A stretch of 64,000 bases of DNA from Taiwanofungus camphoratus. Its lineage: Eukaryota > Basidiomycota > Agaricomycetes > Polyporales > Taiwanofungaceae. Both the position numbers and the translations under genes were made by a program. Under the pieces are notes generated by a model. The model did no database searches, was not told where the DNA came from, and saw only the letters and a list, made by a program, of their open reading frames with translations. Below are positions 33,560 through 46,180 of this stretch, one piece after another (position 1 is the stretch's first letter; every line of letters begins with the position of its first letter). The DNA lies in assembly GCA_003999685.1 (NCBI GenBank), contig CP021229.1:806001-870000 (forward strand), written 5' to 3'.

Positions 33560-36443
33560 ATGCATCGAGACAATCTTGCGCCAATTGACCTTCCTGATAC
33601 ACCCACTGTCGCTTCTACACTTGCTCACCGTACTGTCATGCAAGCTGAGCTTTGTTCGAAGCCACCCTTGGTCTGGGACTGGGTGATTGAACATGAAGAC
33701 AGAAAGAAAGAAGCGAAGGCAGACGCGGCCATTCATGGTGCACCACCTTTCCAAGTGGACAGAAAGCTGCTCAAGGATATTGTTCACGAGAAGATGGGGG
33801 CCGAAGTTGCTCGAATCAAGTTCCTTGGTGCAGGTGCGTTGAGTCCGACTTTGCGGTGAAGTTGTTCTGATACTCAGATCCTCGTGCTGAACAGGGACAT
33901 TCCATAAAGTTTGTGTCCTTTTTCTTGATTCTTTTGCACAAAGATTCGCATGCAAAGGACGTGTTTATTGTCAACAAATTCGAGATTGCTAACCTGTTGG
34001 GGTTGTGAGTGATCGAGCTGGGCTCTCGCATCCTGCCATCCTCGATGAGAGTATGCAGAGCGCACCCACGGCATTCTGAGGGCACATTCGGGATTCCTGT
34101 GACAACGAGCCATCTTGACCATTACGGCAACTTCTTAACGATGCCTGCCCAAACCTTGTAGTCTCTTCCCGAACGATGGCTGTGGAAGCTCAATATCCGC
34201 TAGGGTTCTCAATTTAGTTCTGATCCCACAGCTTGAGTCTAAGACCAGGAATAGATCAAGACCGGCCTTCACCGAGCTTCGACTGAAGCTGTGGGAAGAG
34301 AACTCATTGTGAGCTGACTGTATACTTAGCCGCCGCCGAAGAGTACAGCTCTCGCTCGTTTGAAGTTTGAGTGATGGAATTGTACAAGGATTGTACGGCT
34401 ATTTGTCTTGGGCCGCATCCGAGCAACTTGTTAAGCACGATGTCGTGGCTTCGGACGTCTTAGAAGATGTTCCATCGTCTGCATTCGAATAGCCCTGCTA
34501 AATTCGCTACTTAAGAAGGCCCCGATGGTTGCATAGTTATGTTGCTGAAAGCATGTCCAGTTGCATTTGATACATACGCTTGTTCTGTGCGTACATGCTG
34601 ACATTTCCTTCCTTAGGGGTATCTCATTACGCTAGTGGACATTCGTGAAGTAGTTGCCCGAGTTGCTCGCCGTTTCATGCCGCGTTTGAAGACCGAGTCG
34701 GAAGTTGCTACTATGCAATACCTTCGTGAACATACTTCTATTCCGGTCCCAATTGTACATCATTATGATTCAAATCCCTTCAACCGACTAGGTGGTGAAT
34801 ATATTATCATGTCGAAGGTACCACGTTCCTATCTTCTGCTTTTTTGAGAATCTGACGTCTATGCACTTAGGCTTCGGGGATTCCACTATCACAAGTGTTT
34901 CATTCCATGCCTCATAGTGATCTCGTCGCTCTGACGGAAAATGTCGCCCTTCTCGCGATACCCCTCTTCGCCCACCGTTTTAACGGCATTGGCTCATTAT
35001 ATTTAGGACCCGATCTAGAATCTGTTAATCGCGCATCTTCTTCCCCTACACCGACTGCGATTTCGGGTAAGCGGCAGCTCGACCTGACGCCCCTGAGCTC
35101 TCAAACACCGGACAAGTCACAAACAAGGGTCGTGAATCCATCGCTCGACTTCCACGTCGGTCCTATCATCTCCTGGCCATTCTTTGGCTCGAACCGTGGT
35201 GAGCTTGCGCATCCGAATGAGATCAGCCGTGGGCCGTGGCGCTCGACACACGAATATCTCCTCTCCTGTGCAGAGCGTGAGATTCAAGGCGTCATCCTCG
35301 AGCACGAAGGCAAGTCCGCACCTCACCGCCTCCACCTCGACCCGGGCGAAATCCAGGCGTCGCGCCATCACCACGTCGAGGCACTCCCGGGGGATGAGAG
35401 CGACACGAGCGAGGAATGGGACTGGGAGGAGAGCGAGGCAGAGTGGGAGGGTCCCGGTGACACAATGTATCGTGATTACAGGAGGATGCAGCGCACGACG
35501 TTTTTAGTTGCTCATTTGAAGCAGCGCGAGGAGAAGGTGAAGGAGGAGATGGAACGCTTCGTGAGGATGATGGAGCGCTTGGGCGCCGTCAGTCACGAGG
35601 AGGGCGATGGCGGGGGCGGCGAGGAATTCAGCCTTGACTGCCATGACCTGAGCCTAGAGAATGTATTCGTGGATGAGCACGACAACTCCAAGATTGTTAG
35701 TCCCCTTTCTCCTTTTACTTTTACTTGCATCAATGCTGATTCTGCTTGCATAGACTTGCATTATCGATTGGGAGTCTACGACGACGCGTCCCCTTTGGGC
35801 TTGTGCTCATGTCCCTACTTTCCTCCAGTCCAGTCCCTTCACCGCTAAAATTTTCCGCGCCACAGTCGAGAAACTGACGAGACGCTCTCATCCTATCGAA
35901 GTCAACGGCCACATGGTGGACCTTGCCTCAGTGACGTCTGAATGGCTCCACTACGAAGCGTCTGGTGCACGGCTACGCATGGCGCACAGGTGCATCGAAT
36001 GGGATGGCTGGGAAGAGGGACTCGTAGAGAGTATCCTCGGTCCAGAAGAGGAAGAAGAGGAATGGTTCAGGAGTTGGGAGGAGGTCAATGCAGGTGGAGA
36101 TACTTCAGTTGACAGTGTGGCCGAGAGTTCTCCGACCTCCGGCTCGCCGACTCTCGCCGAGTCCACGAGCGAGGGTGAGGACGCGCAGAAGCGCACTGCC
36201 AGGGCGGATGAGGCTGCCAAGGTGAAGCTTCAGGGACGTCCGCAGGTTCCAATGGTCGCCAAGGTGGTGGCGGTGGAGAAGGAGAAAGAAAAGTTGCTGA
36301 ACGCTACTGGTGATTTCTGCGGTGGACGCGGCGGGGAGCTTGGCAGGCGACTTGAAGCATGGCTCCACGTGAATGGGGACGGAGATGGACGTGTCGGCCT
36401 TGGAAGACGGTGGGAAGGAGAGGACGAGGCAAATGCTGAGTGA
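33560..36443 (+). CDS. APH-fold kinase-like protein (phosphotransferase family)
   Basis: Five exons of an aminoglycoside-phosphotransferase-fold protein, a family large in agaricomycetes with unknown substrates. Exon 1 (33560-33833) ends ...ARIKFLGAG. A 14-nt microexon (33895-33908) adds TFHK. After a 708-nt intron, exon 3 (from 34617) gives GYLITLVDIREVVARVARRF and IPVPIVHHYDSNPFNRLGGEY (N-lobe and hinge). Exon 4 has SGIPLSQVFHSMPHSD, FNGIGSLYLG, a long acidic insertion (EEWDWEESEAEWEG) and the catalytic loop DCHDLSLENVFVDEHD (H-x-D-L-x-x-x-N type). Exon 5 has CIIDWESTTTRPLWACAHVP, with the metal-binding D in IDWE. The catalytic residues look intact. The acidic and Ser-rich C-terminal tail extends beyond the fold. 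About 660 residues. Confidence 0.82.
34224..34296. repeat. Inverted repeat inside the kinase gene's long intron
   Basis: TCCCACAGCTT (34224-34234) and its exact inverse AAGCTGTGGGA (34286-34296). Similarity continues a further 8-10 bases inward with mismatches. It lies in the 708-nt intron between the microexon and exon 3 of the kinase gene. It could be an RNA hairpin that brings distant splice sites together, or the scar of a small transposon. Confidence 0.55.
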
Positions 36444-39389
36444 GTTTATCATGAGTTTATGAATTAGTACGACAGTCTGTGCGCATGAGGACTTCAGGTT
36501 TCATTGCATCATATTTCATGGGCAATAGACGCAAGATTTCCATTTGGTGTATGCATCTCAATATTGTACTACCGCTCATCAAGCTCTTAAATGTATACTA
36601 TGTGCATGTCCTGTACAGTACTTATCACTCTTCGAATGTGCAGACTGGTTATTGGACAGTGCTGCCTGCCGTGCATGGAAAACACTGCATGATATTTAGA
36701 ACTTGTGTGAAATGCGCGAGCCCTAGAATAGAATAGAAAGGCAACAACGGTTGTTCAATATACTATCATTTGACCAGTGTTTGAAGATTTCCGTCATTCG
36801 ATGTTTAGCTCCACAACGACTGGATGGATTGCTCTCGGAGCAGTGTCATTTTGTGGTTATGGATCCTGGCTACATGGCCATATACTTACATTTCTAATTA
36901 TTTTCATAGTGAGGTGCCCAAGGACGTTCCGGTGGAGGGGACTAGTGTTTGACGATTTTTCCGAGGAATGTCACGAAGAGTCACCATACCAGGACAGTGC
37001 CGCAATGAAGCTCCGACGTGGCTTTTGGGCATCCGCCTGCAGCATTGCAACGACAACGAAGTGCGTCTGCTGGCGGAGTTCAAATCCAGATTGAGAAAGT
37101 GTCACTCTTGCTCATGGATTGTAACGCACAGCGACACATTTACTGCTGTACACTCATTGCTCCCACGATAAGCTTCGGAAAAATTGGGAGAGTGCACGTT
37201 ATGTTGTGCTTGAGTTAGACACAAGTGCAGGAAGCGGCCATGGTTTGGGATGAGGCGAGAGGGTAGAAGAATGGCGATCGGCCTAATTAATAGATTTTCT
37301 GACACTTATATTGAACTTGTTCTCTACACACTCCCTCTCTTTAAAATCGGAGAACACAGTTGTGTTGCATGATTTTCTAGACTATTTTAGACACCATCTG
37401 ATCTTGAGAATATCCCAAGGAGAGTTTGCGATAAGCCATTCTCAAACACTGGGTCCATCTCAAAGTGGTGTCACACGATAGTACTATTTTCCTCATCCAG
37501 GCCTCACGGACGAGTTGATCCGGCACACTGTTGTGATAAGTCTGATATGCATATAAGAACGACGTTGAAAAAGTCGACAACAGGGAAGTCGCGGAAATTT
37601 CCGTCCTGATTTCATGTGATTATGGATTTGCGCGCATTGTGCATTCACCAGCTTTGTACAATGGCCTCTCGAGCACTGCAAACTTCACATAACCTCAAGA
37701 AACTTGTTGTACATATGGATCTAATAGTACTCTAATGGAATATCAACTTCAATTAGTAGGAATTGTGTTGTAGCTGTCTTGCAAGGTGAAGATGCATCAA
37801 AATGAGTCCTGATATGGTCAGTAATTGACCATGATGAGCAGATCTAGTCCGATTCTGCTCGCTGTTCCTGCTGGAAATTTCAGTACACTAGGGCTTCATG
37901 CTTTTAATTCAAACCTGCTACTTAATGAAACAATCAACTGCCTATTTATTGTGTTTAATCCAAAACATTGAGTGAGCGTGATGAACAGCAGCCACAACAT
38001 TCCCAGTAACGATAGTATGCTCCGTAGGTTTTCTCTTGTAAGAGGACTTAGATGTGCATCAGCCCTATACCATGCCAATGATGTAGTGTCCCTTGATTCA
38101 GGCCGAGTAAAACATAAGGAGATATCAGCCTTGATCCTCATGTTCAGACGAACCGAGCACGATGTTTTCATCACGATTTGATGATACTTGAACTCTGCTT
38201 CATACGACGTATGCTCTCGAAAATCAAACCGGTTCCCATGAAAAATCTCGCATACAATACTAGGGTCGTAGAAAAGACTACAAGTTTGCTTCAAGTTTGG
38301 GTAGGAAGCTTCAGCGCAAGAAATAAATAAAAAGGTGGCAGTTGGCACGAGACACCCGGCCACAGTCATGTCACGTGAATCTCACTCCCATTCCGGCAGC
38401 GGCGTGCGACGAGCCCCCATTTCCTCACCCTCACTTCGGCCTGTGAGACGTTGCTCACAATGAGAGTTGTGACCAAACAGTAGCAAAAACGAGCATTTGT
38501 TCTCGAAATACACGCCTCGACGTTAACGATCTAGAATTTCTGGCTTATGTATGTTCTCCCTTTTGTTTCCATCCTTCAGGCGCAGAAGGATCTGATACAA
38601 GGTTGTCAGTGCCACTTTATTGACTCTCACATACAGATCTCTCAGGATGTTAGTTTGAGGATATATTCTAATCGGCTTTTTTCTCTTTGGATGTGGCATG
38701 TAACGAGACATGGCTGTCACCCGACGCAGCTGGTCATGGCGCCTTGTGAGAGAGGGGCTCTGTCGATGGTGCGTCCTTTATTCCTCGTCATTGTTCCAAT
38801 AATGACACGTTTCTCTTGTAGATCGTCGAGTTTTTTGCCACATCGCCACTAAGTAAATTGCCCGAGGCAGCATCTTTGGGTTATGGGATTGCACTGAAAC
38901 GCTTCCGCGGAAAGAGAGGGGTTTTCTTTAACGGATTTTGACATCTCCAGCAAAGCAGAACTTATTTGTGTGAGTATATCGCTATCTTACATCCATTTTA
39001 ACTCCATTGTGACCCCATCATTGCTCGTTTGTCGCTGACATCCTTCGCTTCACCTCAGGTACGAATGACAACGCTTTTCACTTTGAGATAATTATGTGTT
39101 GTGGCCTCGGGACGACAGTACTACGGAGACAAAGCCACAAAAGCGCTTCGATGCCCTGCGTCGCGCCCTGAGGCTTTGGGCATGTTTTCCGAAAATGGAA
39201 AACACTTCAACTTTACGTCAGCAGAGCGATAATTGAGAAAGTGAGGCCGTCCGGGCCGCCTATTTACCGGCTTCGACTTCCGGTCACACATCGACAGCGC
39301 GCCAGGCGTCGTCGCCGACCCACGCCCCTCGACTCTACCCGCTGTCAAAACACCTGTTTTCACTTCGACGCCTTGCCTCACTCCATGAT
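36444..39389. other. 2.9-kb stretch without a firm gene
   Basis: Rather AT-rich. A minus-strand frame of 157 codons at 37896-38369 starts with a hydrophobic, signal-peptide-like run (ATFLFISCAEASYP) but matches nothing I know. At 38640-38941 (+) two blocks joined by a well-formed intron (38768-38820) read PTQLVMAPCERGALSM and IVEFFATSPLSKLPEAAS, ending FFNGF and a stop. This may be a small host gene whose first exons I cannot place. Nothing else is supported. Confidence 0.35.
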
Positions 39390-42300
39390 ATGCCCCGAAA
39401 CCACAATGCAGGCCCTTCAACGCTGCGAAACCGCAATCGTGTCACCAACAAAACCCGGCTTAAGGTCATCACTGAAAGCATCGATGCGGACCCGATCGTG
39501 CTGGATGAGGACGAGGAGAAGGCGAGGGTCGTGTCGACGGCCGGTGTCGATGCGGAGGATGCCAATGTGAGTGGCGTATGCCCCATTGTTCTCGCTGTGT
39601 GCGCCCTTGTTGAACGCGCCCTTGTGGCGTGTTCTGATTGGTCCGAATCGTGGGAACGCCATTCCATGGAATGCTGACTAAGCCCAATTGTTGCCATTTA
39701 TAGGAGCACCACCTGCAGGCTGTCCTGTCGGCTGCTGCGACCCGGCATCAATCAACTACACGCTCGACGAGGGCCGCGTCGGAGAAAGAGAAGGTTGTAC
39801 CTGCGGCGTATATCCCAACACCCGACAGCACTGGTGTGGTTGACAACTATGAGGAGTTGTACCCCCCGGGTCGATGGAAGGATACAACCACATACGTCAA
39901 GTCATCCGACACTGTTGAAGAGTCCATATCACACGCTCTTGCGAATGGATTCCTATACTACATGGATGAGCGCGACAAGGAGTGGCTCGACAAGAAGAAC
40001 GAGGAGGCTCGTGGTGAGGGGACGAGTGCACAAGGTGCCTTGTCGGGCACTAGCACGCGTTCCGCACGAAGTGCGAAAGCTAAGGGTAAGGAGCCCGACG
40101 TTACCCAACCTATTGCGATGTCAGAGGATGAGTTCGAATTGGTGATGGCCATTTTTGAGAAGGTGACGCACGAGAAGACAGAGTTCTTGCACCATGTCAG
40201 TCCTTGTGTTATTATGTTTCCTGCCAATTTTTCATGTAGCTATTGTGTGAATATAGGGTCTCGAGCAAGGCGCGCCGTTTCCTCCGTTCTCCGATTACCA
40301 AGATGCGTTCGAGACGCAACTACAGCCCTCGATGTTTGCCCTTTTCACTGTGCCGAGCTGGGTACCCCAACCACCTCATCTCGCACATTTGGCTCGTGTA
40401 GTATATCCATATTGGCGAGAGCGACGGCTGGAACGTAATGGCCATCGCATTATACCCGGCGTCAATGTAAGTTACACGTTCTGTGTCATGGCTCGGAAGA
40501 CTGATTTTCGTCTGGCATAGCTGGATGAGACCGATACGAGAAACGAATCATACATCTGTTTCAGGCGACGTGAGATCAAGGCAATTCGCAAGACCCGCGC
40601 GCAGCAGGCTACCTACTCCGACAAATTACTTCGCTTGAGGGCGGAGCTGGACACGTCAGTAGATCTAGCCAGGTCCATTCAGCAACGTGAGGTATTCAAA
40701 CGAAATGCTGCCGTGCATGGGCACGCTGTTTGGGAGAAACGTCTTGCTTTGGTCGATCTGAAGCGGAAGTATCACAGCTTGGGCAGCAAGGAGGATGATG
40801 AACTTTTCTACGACAAGGAGCGAGTTCCGAAGAGGCCGAAGCTGGAAGCCACTGGGTATGTTGACCCTTCCATGGCGCATGGGTTGTTGACACTGATTTT
40901 GCGCTGTCCAGTCGTATCCCTCTCAGACTGCGCACACGGGACAATGGAGAGCTTGCCTCTCCTGTTGCGCATGCGGAGCCAACGATACGACCAAAGGAAC
41001 GACTTGCGCAGATCCAGAGTCAAATCGAGCAAGAAATGGCCAGGCGAAGGGAGAAGGATCACGGTTGGGAGGATGCTATCGATGTCTGTCATTTCCAGCG
41101 TGATAATTCCTTCACATGGCTGACGCCGATTTTGTAGAATCCGTACCAGCATGCACCAGTTCCTTACTCGTCAAAGCTGTTCAAAGTCATAGCAGCGAAT
41201 CGTGCATCCTTCTCGTCTCCTTCATCTTCAGACGGTGACACTCCGTATCCTGCGCGCCAGTATCGTGCGGGTCGTCTGCGTTTTGGGAGAGGAGGTCGTC
41301 TTCACCTCGATCGACGCATACTCAAGCCGCGTATAGTGTCACCATCTGAGCCAACCACTGAAGCAGAACCGAATGATGTCGAGGTACGAGAGCGTGCGCG
41401 GAGGATTACGGAGCAATGGAAGTTCGACTCCGATGATGATCCAGTTGTTGGTCCTGAAGGTCCTGATGAGCAGGATCGCACCCTGGTGGACGACTTTGAT
41501 CCTAAGTGAGTTGTACCAGTGAGCTTTTGGATAATGCTGATCGCTTCGGCAGATACCTTGTTCATCACATGACCTTGTTAAGCGATCTAGACCACCAAAG
41601 TCTTACCCCAGACGCCAGCATCCCTGTGTCCACTAGCGACGGTCGTCAACAGACCATTGTACCTTTCCGACTTAGCACGCAGCCCATGATACGCAGGGAG
41701 CCTCCGTCACTTCAGCGTCCCGCATCTTCTCCTCATACGACCGTGCAAAGCATATCAGCACTGCATTCGAATGGATCAGCTCTCTCCCTCCCTTCTTCGA
41801 ATGGAACACCCGTTGCGGTTGCGACACAGTTGAAGATGCCTCCGCCGGGAGTTGCTCACATGCGGATATCATCGAATGGAGGTATGCGCATTCCAGGACC
41901 TCCCACTGTCTCCAGCATGCATACGAACATCAATTTGCAATCGAACATGTCCGTGCCGCATAACACCTCGCCGAACAGCGCAGTGCAGCTGAATGGCTTT
42001 CATGATGCAAATGGACAATCCCAGGATGTTGGCGAGCCAGATTCGAAACAGAATATTCACTCGGTCCCGAATTGCATCTCACAAGTAGGTGACGACAAGC
42101 CACAATCTGATTCTCCTTCTACTTCTCCCGTGCGGCCAAAGGCGCCGATCCAGCAGCCCGTCTCCATGCCTACTGTACCTAATGGCCACCATATTGCATC
42201 GGTTAATGCGCATCCTACCACTATGCCCAACATGTCTTTTATGCACCCTAATACTCGACCCAACGGGCTGACTATCCAACAGATGCAGAATATGAAATCT

Positions 42301-42837
42301 GCGTTTGCTTCCTTGTCACCCTCTCCCGACAACTCGTTGCAAGCCCACAATATGATACATCGAATACCACCTAGCACCCCTTGGTCACATGTTTTTCCAA
42401 ATGGCTACCCACTGCACATCGCCGCTGCCCGACAGGTGCAGCAGTGGGCAACTGCGCAGCAACAGCGCCCACCATCTGTTAATACCGCCGAAGCCAATGG
42501 TGTTGAAGGGATTGCGACGCCAGTACTTTCTCCTTCTGTCACAGGGACACCTGTTCGAGCGCCTTCCGCCAATGGCACACGCACACCGCTTAGTCGGGGA
42601 ATGGCTGTGCCTACTGTCAGCCACTCACTGGGACAAGGGCAGGGTAGGGCGTCACCAGTCAATGCACATATTGCTCGGTTGGCGGCGCCACATTCGCCTT
42701 CGCCACACTTACTTAGTCCTTCCCTCGTCTCCACGCAGCCACAGTCGTCACCGACGAGACCGCAACCATCGTTGGCATCACCTTCAGCTTCGATGCAATC
42801 CCGGCAAGCAGTGGGTAGTTCTGGAGCAGGATATTGA
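39390..42837 (+). CDS. EPL1: Enhancer of polycomb-like protein EPL1 (NuA4 subunit)
   Basis: EPL1 is the scaffold that holds the Esa1/Yng2/Eaf6 catalytic module in the NuA4 and piccolo-NuA4 histone H4/H2A acetyltransferase complexes in the nucleus. The start MPRNHNAGPSTLRNRNRVTN is followed by the Epc-N domain with IPTPDSTGVVDNYEELYPPG, SHALANGFLYYMDERDKEWL, MSEDEFELVMAIFEKVTHEK and, two exons on, TRNESYICFRRREIKAIRKT, all hallmark blocks. Later parts have EVFKRNAAVHGHAVWEKRL, KERVPKRPKLEATG and RARRITEQWKFDSDDDP. The last exon is a long Ser/Pro/Asn/Gln-rich low-complexity tail, as in other basidiomycete orthologues. Seven or so introns, the first ending just before EHHLQAVLSA near 39705. About 1000 residues. 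No lesion seen. Confidence 0.93.
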
Positions 42838-43677
42838 TTCTTCTAGGTACTGTGTATGGGTATCGATCTCGTTCGCCTTCACTCCGTGTTTTACTCTTGA
42901 CTACTACTACTTATATAGTTTTCCGTCATGAATCTCAAGCTCTGTATTTCGCGATGAGACGAGCGATCCTTGAATTTTTACTGGTCTTTTATATTGGGCG
43001 GTTCTGCCTATTGGCTGTGTGAACGGCACCACCGGTCAACAGTTAACTACCAGTTGTACATCATCTACCGTCGAGAATTCCTGTAAGCGCCAGGAGCACA
43101 TGCACACACCTGCTTCCATGGGGCGGTTCTTGTGAGCCCGACTTCTCGGAGCCGTTGTAATAATTCAATGCTTCCAAGTCAGAGATTAGTTAATGTGCCC
43201 CTTGCCAGAGCCTGCATGGTCTTTGTCGCGCAGCATTTTAGGCAAAGGTATTCCCGGTGACGGCTTGAACGAGCTTAGCAACCGTTGAATTGTGGTGCAT
43301 GCCTATTCAAGGGTTAGCTGTCGATGGTGCAAGGCTAATTTAACAAACCGCAACATAGTCTGAGCGTAGTATGTACAGAATTTGACTGATTACATGTCAT
43401 GGGAACCCGATAACGAGAGGAACAGATATTAGTCGACAACTCTATCTCCGGCTCCAGTGCCCTATCACGACCACATCTTGACGAGGCAGGCATCAAGTAC
43501 CATAGGTAGATAGGTATATTCCGGACAAGGTTAGTACATGTACCGTTTACGTGGTACAGATCTTGGGCGCTGGCCATGTACACATAAACTTCGACGAAAC
43601 TTTTAGGTTCTGGTCTTCATGCCTCTGCCTTTATCCCAGAAATTGTGCCCTGCCTAGCCTGCTGATCAAGCGCCATA
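42838..43677. other. Intergenic region downstream of EPL1
   Basis: No gene recognised. It contains the EPL1 3' untranslated region and the upstream region of the DUF6533 gene. Confidence 0.45.
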
Positions 43678-45143
43678 TGAGCGCGGCTGCAGAAGAATAT
43701 CAGGATTCGGACTGTAAGTGCTTGTGTGAGTCCCTCTTCCACCTTCTGATCATAAAGGCAGTAACATTTAAGTTTGCCATCTCCGCAACTTGTCTTCTTG
43801 TATGGGACACAATCATACATGTCGCGGATGAGGTATGCCTTACCTGTCTCCTTCTCTAATATGACTACGACGCCCTAGAAATCGCATAGGTAGAGTATAT
43901 TTGGAGGTTAGAGACACGTTCACTCCCCTGGACTCATGCTCACTCAACCTCAATCCCAGTGGACCTCCTTCATGGATCAGGTGGACATATCCCTTCGTTA
44001 GACATTTTCCTTATATCGCTCAAACGTGGGTACTACCAGCCCCGCGAATTCTTACTTCTCACAGCATGGATTTATTTGTGTCAACAGGACAATATTGGTT
44101 TTCCTTATACGGTCCCATGCACTTGGATATCGCTCGTCACCGCAGCAGTGTCGAGATTGGATCATTTATCAGCTAGCTGTAATGGAGGCGATTACCCTGG
44201 CCGTCGAGGCAGTCCTTATTGTCCGCAGTATGTACTGCATGCCAATTGATCCAAGACACTCCATGATTGATCCGTATAATGAATCATTTTCAGTATACGC
44301 GATGTTCAATCGCAACAAAGTAATAATTATCACCGTTGTGTTATTATTTCTTGCGGAAGTCGCTGCGATGATAACTGTCATCGCCGTATCTATACCTGGG
44401 ATTACGTTTTCATCACAGTGCCTCATAACCCACGCCCCGGGAGCCTTCTCAGCGTATTGGTATGTGTGATCAATATGTTCTTCCAGCAGCAGCTTAATTT
44501 TTTTTTTCTTTATCTTTATTCCAGGTTTCTTTCTCTCGCATTTGAGACCATTCTTTTCGGGTTGACCTTGGTGAAGTTCTATAGCAGTGTAAGCCGACGA
44601 TTAGGGAAGCGTTCCATTCTTTTTGTATTAGTCCGAGACGGCACATGGGCTTATGGAATCATTTTTGGTGAGCTATCTACTAACTTGTAAGGGGCCTCCC
44701 TCTTACAGACGCTGGTGTTGCTACTAGGCATCATGTTGCTGAACCTGCTCATGTATCATCTAATCGACAATGCCCTTGCTGGCCTTTGTTTTTTGTAAGA
44801 TGGAAGCCCTCAATATTGTCCTGACCTTGTCTAAAATTCCTGATATCTTTAGTTGGGAGTTGACTACGATGTCATTTGCAGTAAGTGTGAGATCCAGTCA
44901 ATACTGATCCCCTTATTTGATTTGCATGTTCATTGACAGGGATCTCATGTTCTGCTCAACCTCCGACGCCTTGCGGTTCGTCATGGTCGGCTAGAGACTT
45001 CGGGCTGGAGCATCGACGAGAACTACCTGTTTTCATTTCCCCCTACACAGACGTCCGACATATCCTCCAGTAATGTTCGCCGTGACGCTGCACTCATAGA
45101 ATTGCAGATTCTAAAACGGACCGCTGCCCTGTCTGGTACTTAA
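43678..45143 (+). CDS. DUF6533-type multi-pass membrane protein
   Basis: The start MSAAAEEYQDSD is followed after an intron by TFKFAISATCLLVWDTIIHV and, after another, by VEYIW, the opening helix and D-E-V-E-x-I-W motif of DUF6533 proteins of basidiomycetes. Further blocks: SPQQCRDWIIYQLAVMEAIT, LAVEAVLIVRSMYCM, VIIITVVLLFLAEVAAMITV, FLSLAFETILFGLTLVKFYS and VRDGTWAYGIIF. A helix VLLLGIMLLNLLMYHLIDNA and HVLLNLRRLAVRH follow, with the end LKRTAALSGT and stop TAA at 45141-45143. About seven helices and 360-400 residues; role unknown. Exon borders between 43980 and 44150 are uncertain. It belongs to the same broad group of multi-pass proteins as the gene at 171-1441. Confidence 0.78.
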
Positions 45144-45281
45144 CTTCATCCTCTTAATTGCATATTCACGGAGACCATAATGTTGGTACTTTATTCCTGC
45201 CCCAGATGTCTTTTACGAAAGCAATGATTATGGTACCCTGATTTGACCGTAGTTACAACGCTGTCCTGCAACATGATTGGT

Positions 45282-45378
45282 CTTCGCACCCAATTTGAAC
45301 CTGAGTAAAAAAGGAAGAAATAGGCAAATAACGATCTCTCTGATTGGCGTGGGGCTCAATTCGAACTGGGCTGCGAAT
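45282..45378 (+). mobile_element. MITE-like element, copy 2 (97 bp)
   Basis: Begins CTTCGCACCCAATTTGAAC and ends AATTCGAACTGGGCTGCGAAT. The interior (AGGCAAATAACG, CTCTGATTGGCGTGGGG) matches the copy at 31403-31495 base for base over most of its length, same orientation. Non-coding. Confidence 0.65.
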
Positions 45379-45565
45379 ACACTCTAGTGAAGTACTTAAA
45401 TAATCTGCGAGAAGGGGGATTTGCAGGCTGCTGCCCATCTCGTCGTCATCCGTAAGAGGAGTACATACTAGGTACGCACGAGCCATATATCACATGATCC
45501 ATACATCCACGTGATCAGACTTTCGAAGGCTTGTGAAATCACTGACGGCAGCCCGTCAGTAGATT

Positions 45566-45968
45566 TCCAGTTTTCTAGTCTCGGAGCCAGCCGTTCGGAG
45601 CTGAATTTTCTGGTGTACAGAAGCTCCTGTGGCTTTGCCCCCGTGATGCCTGGGTTGGTGACATGGGTGACATCTCACCACAGAATGCAGAGAGGATTGG
45701 CTTAGCATGTGCTCAATACTGGTAAAAAAATTTGTTGGTTGCCTACTAAGACATCCCCAAATCTGAGGAGAAAGATGCATGTGTTCAAAATCTATCTAAG
45801 AATGTTGTGTACTGTAGTTGAGCATGCAGTGAGTACCCAATCCTCTGCTGCATTCTGTGATGAGATGTCACCTATGTCACTGACCCAGGCATCATGGGGG
45901 CAAAGCCACCAGATGTTCAGGAGCATCCATATACCAGAAAATTCAGCTCTGGCATCACTAGAACCTGG
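45566..45968. repeat. Long foldback inverted repeat (two arms of about 120-130 bp)
   Basis: The left arm 45598-45716 (GAGCTGAATTTTCTGG ... GGCTTTGCCCCCGTGATGCC ... GACATCTCACCACAGAATGC) is matched in reverse complement by 45817-45949, with roughly 85-90 percent identity by eye. Weaker pairing extends to about 45566 and 45968. The loop is about 100 bases. No open frame. Best seen as a foldback or MITE-type element; a transcript would form a long double-stranded hairpin. Confidence 0.75.
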
Positions 45969-46180
45969 TATATGGTAAATTGTATCAATTGATTAGCAAA
46001 AATCACCAAAAATATATTCAGATACAATCAGTAGTGATATCTTGTATGAGTTGCAAACGTTCCAATTGTTAGAAAGGCAACCAGAATGCAATTCAATTCT
46101 TGCATTGAATGCAGTGAGCATATGACAACATATGATTACATTCTTGACCTCAAAGTTGGACAGTAAGTCAAGTTGGTCAT

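Larger units (their letters stand above)
45144..46180. other. Intergenic region with a MITE and a foldback element
   Basis: No gene. Holds a small MITE-like copy (45282-45378) and a long inverted repeat (about 45566-45968). The remainder up to element A is AT-rich and unassigned. Confidence 0.5.

Noticed and set aside
37896-38369. 157-codon minus-strand frame with a signal-peptide-like start
   Set aside because: No relative is recognised and there is no supporting splice or promoter context; kept only as a remark in the gap entry.
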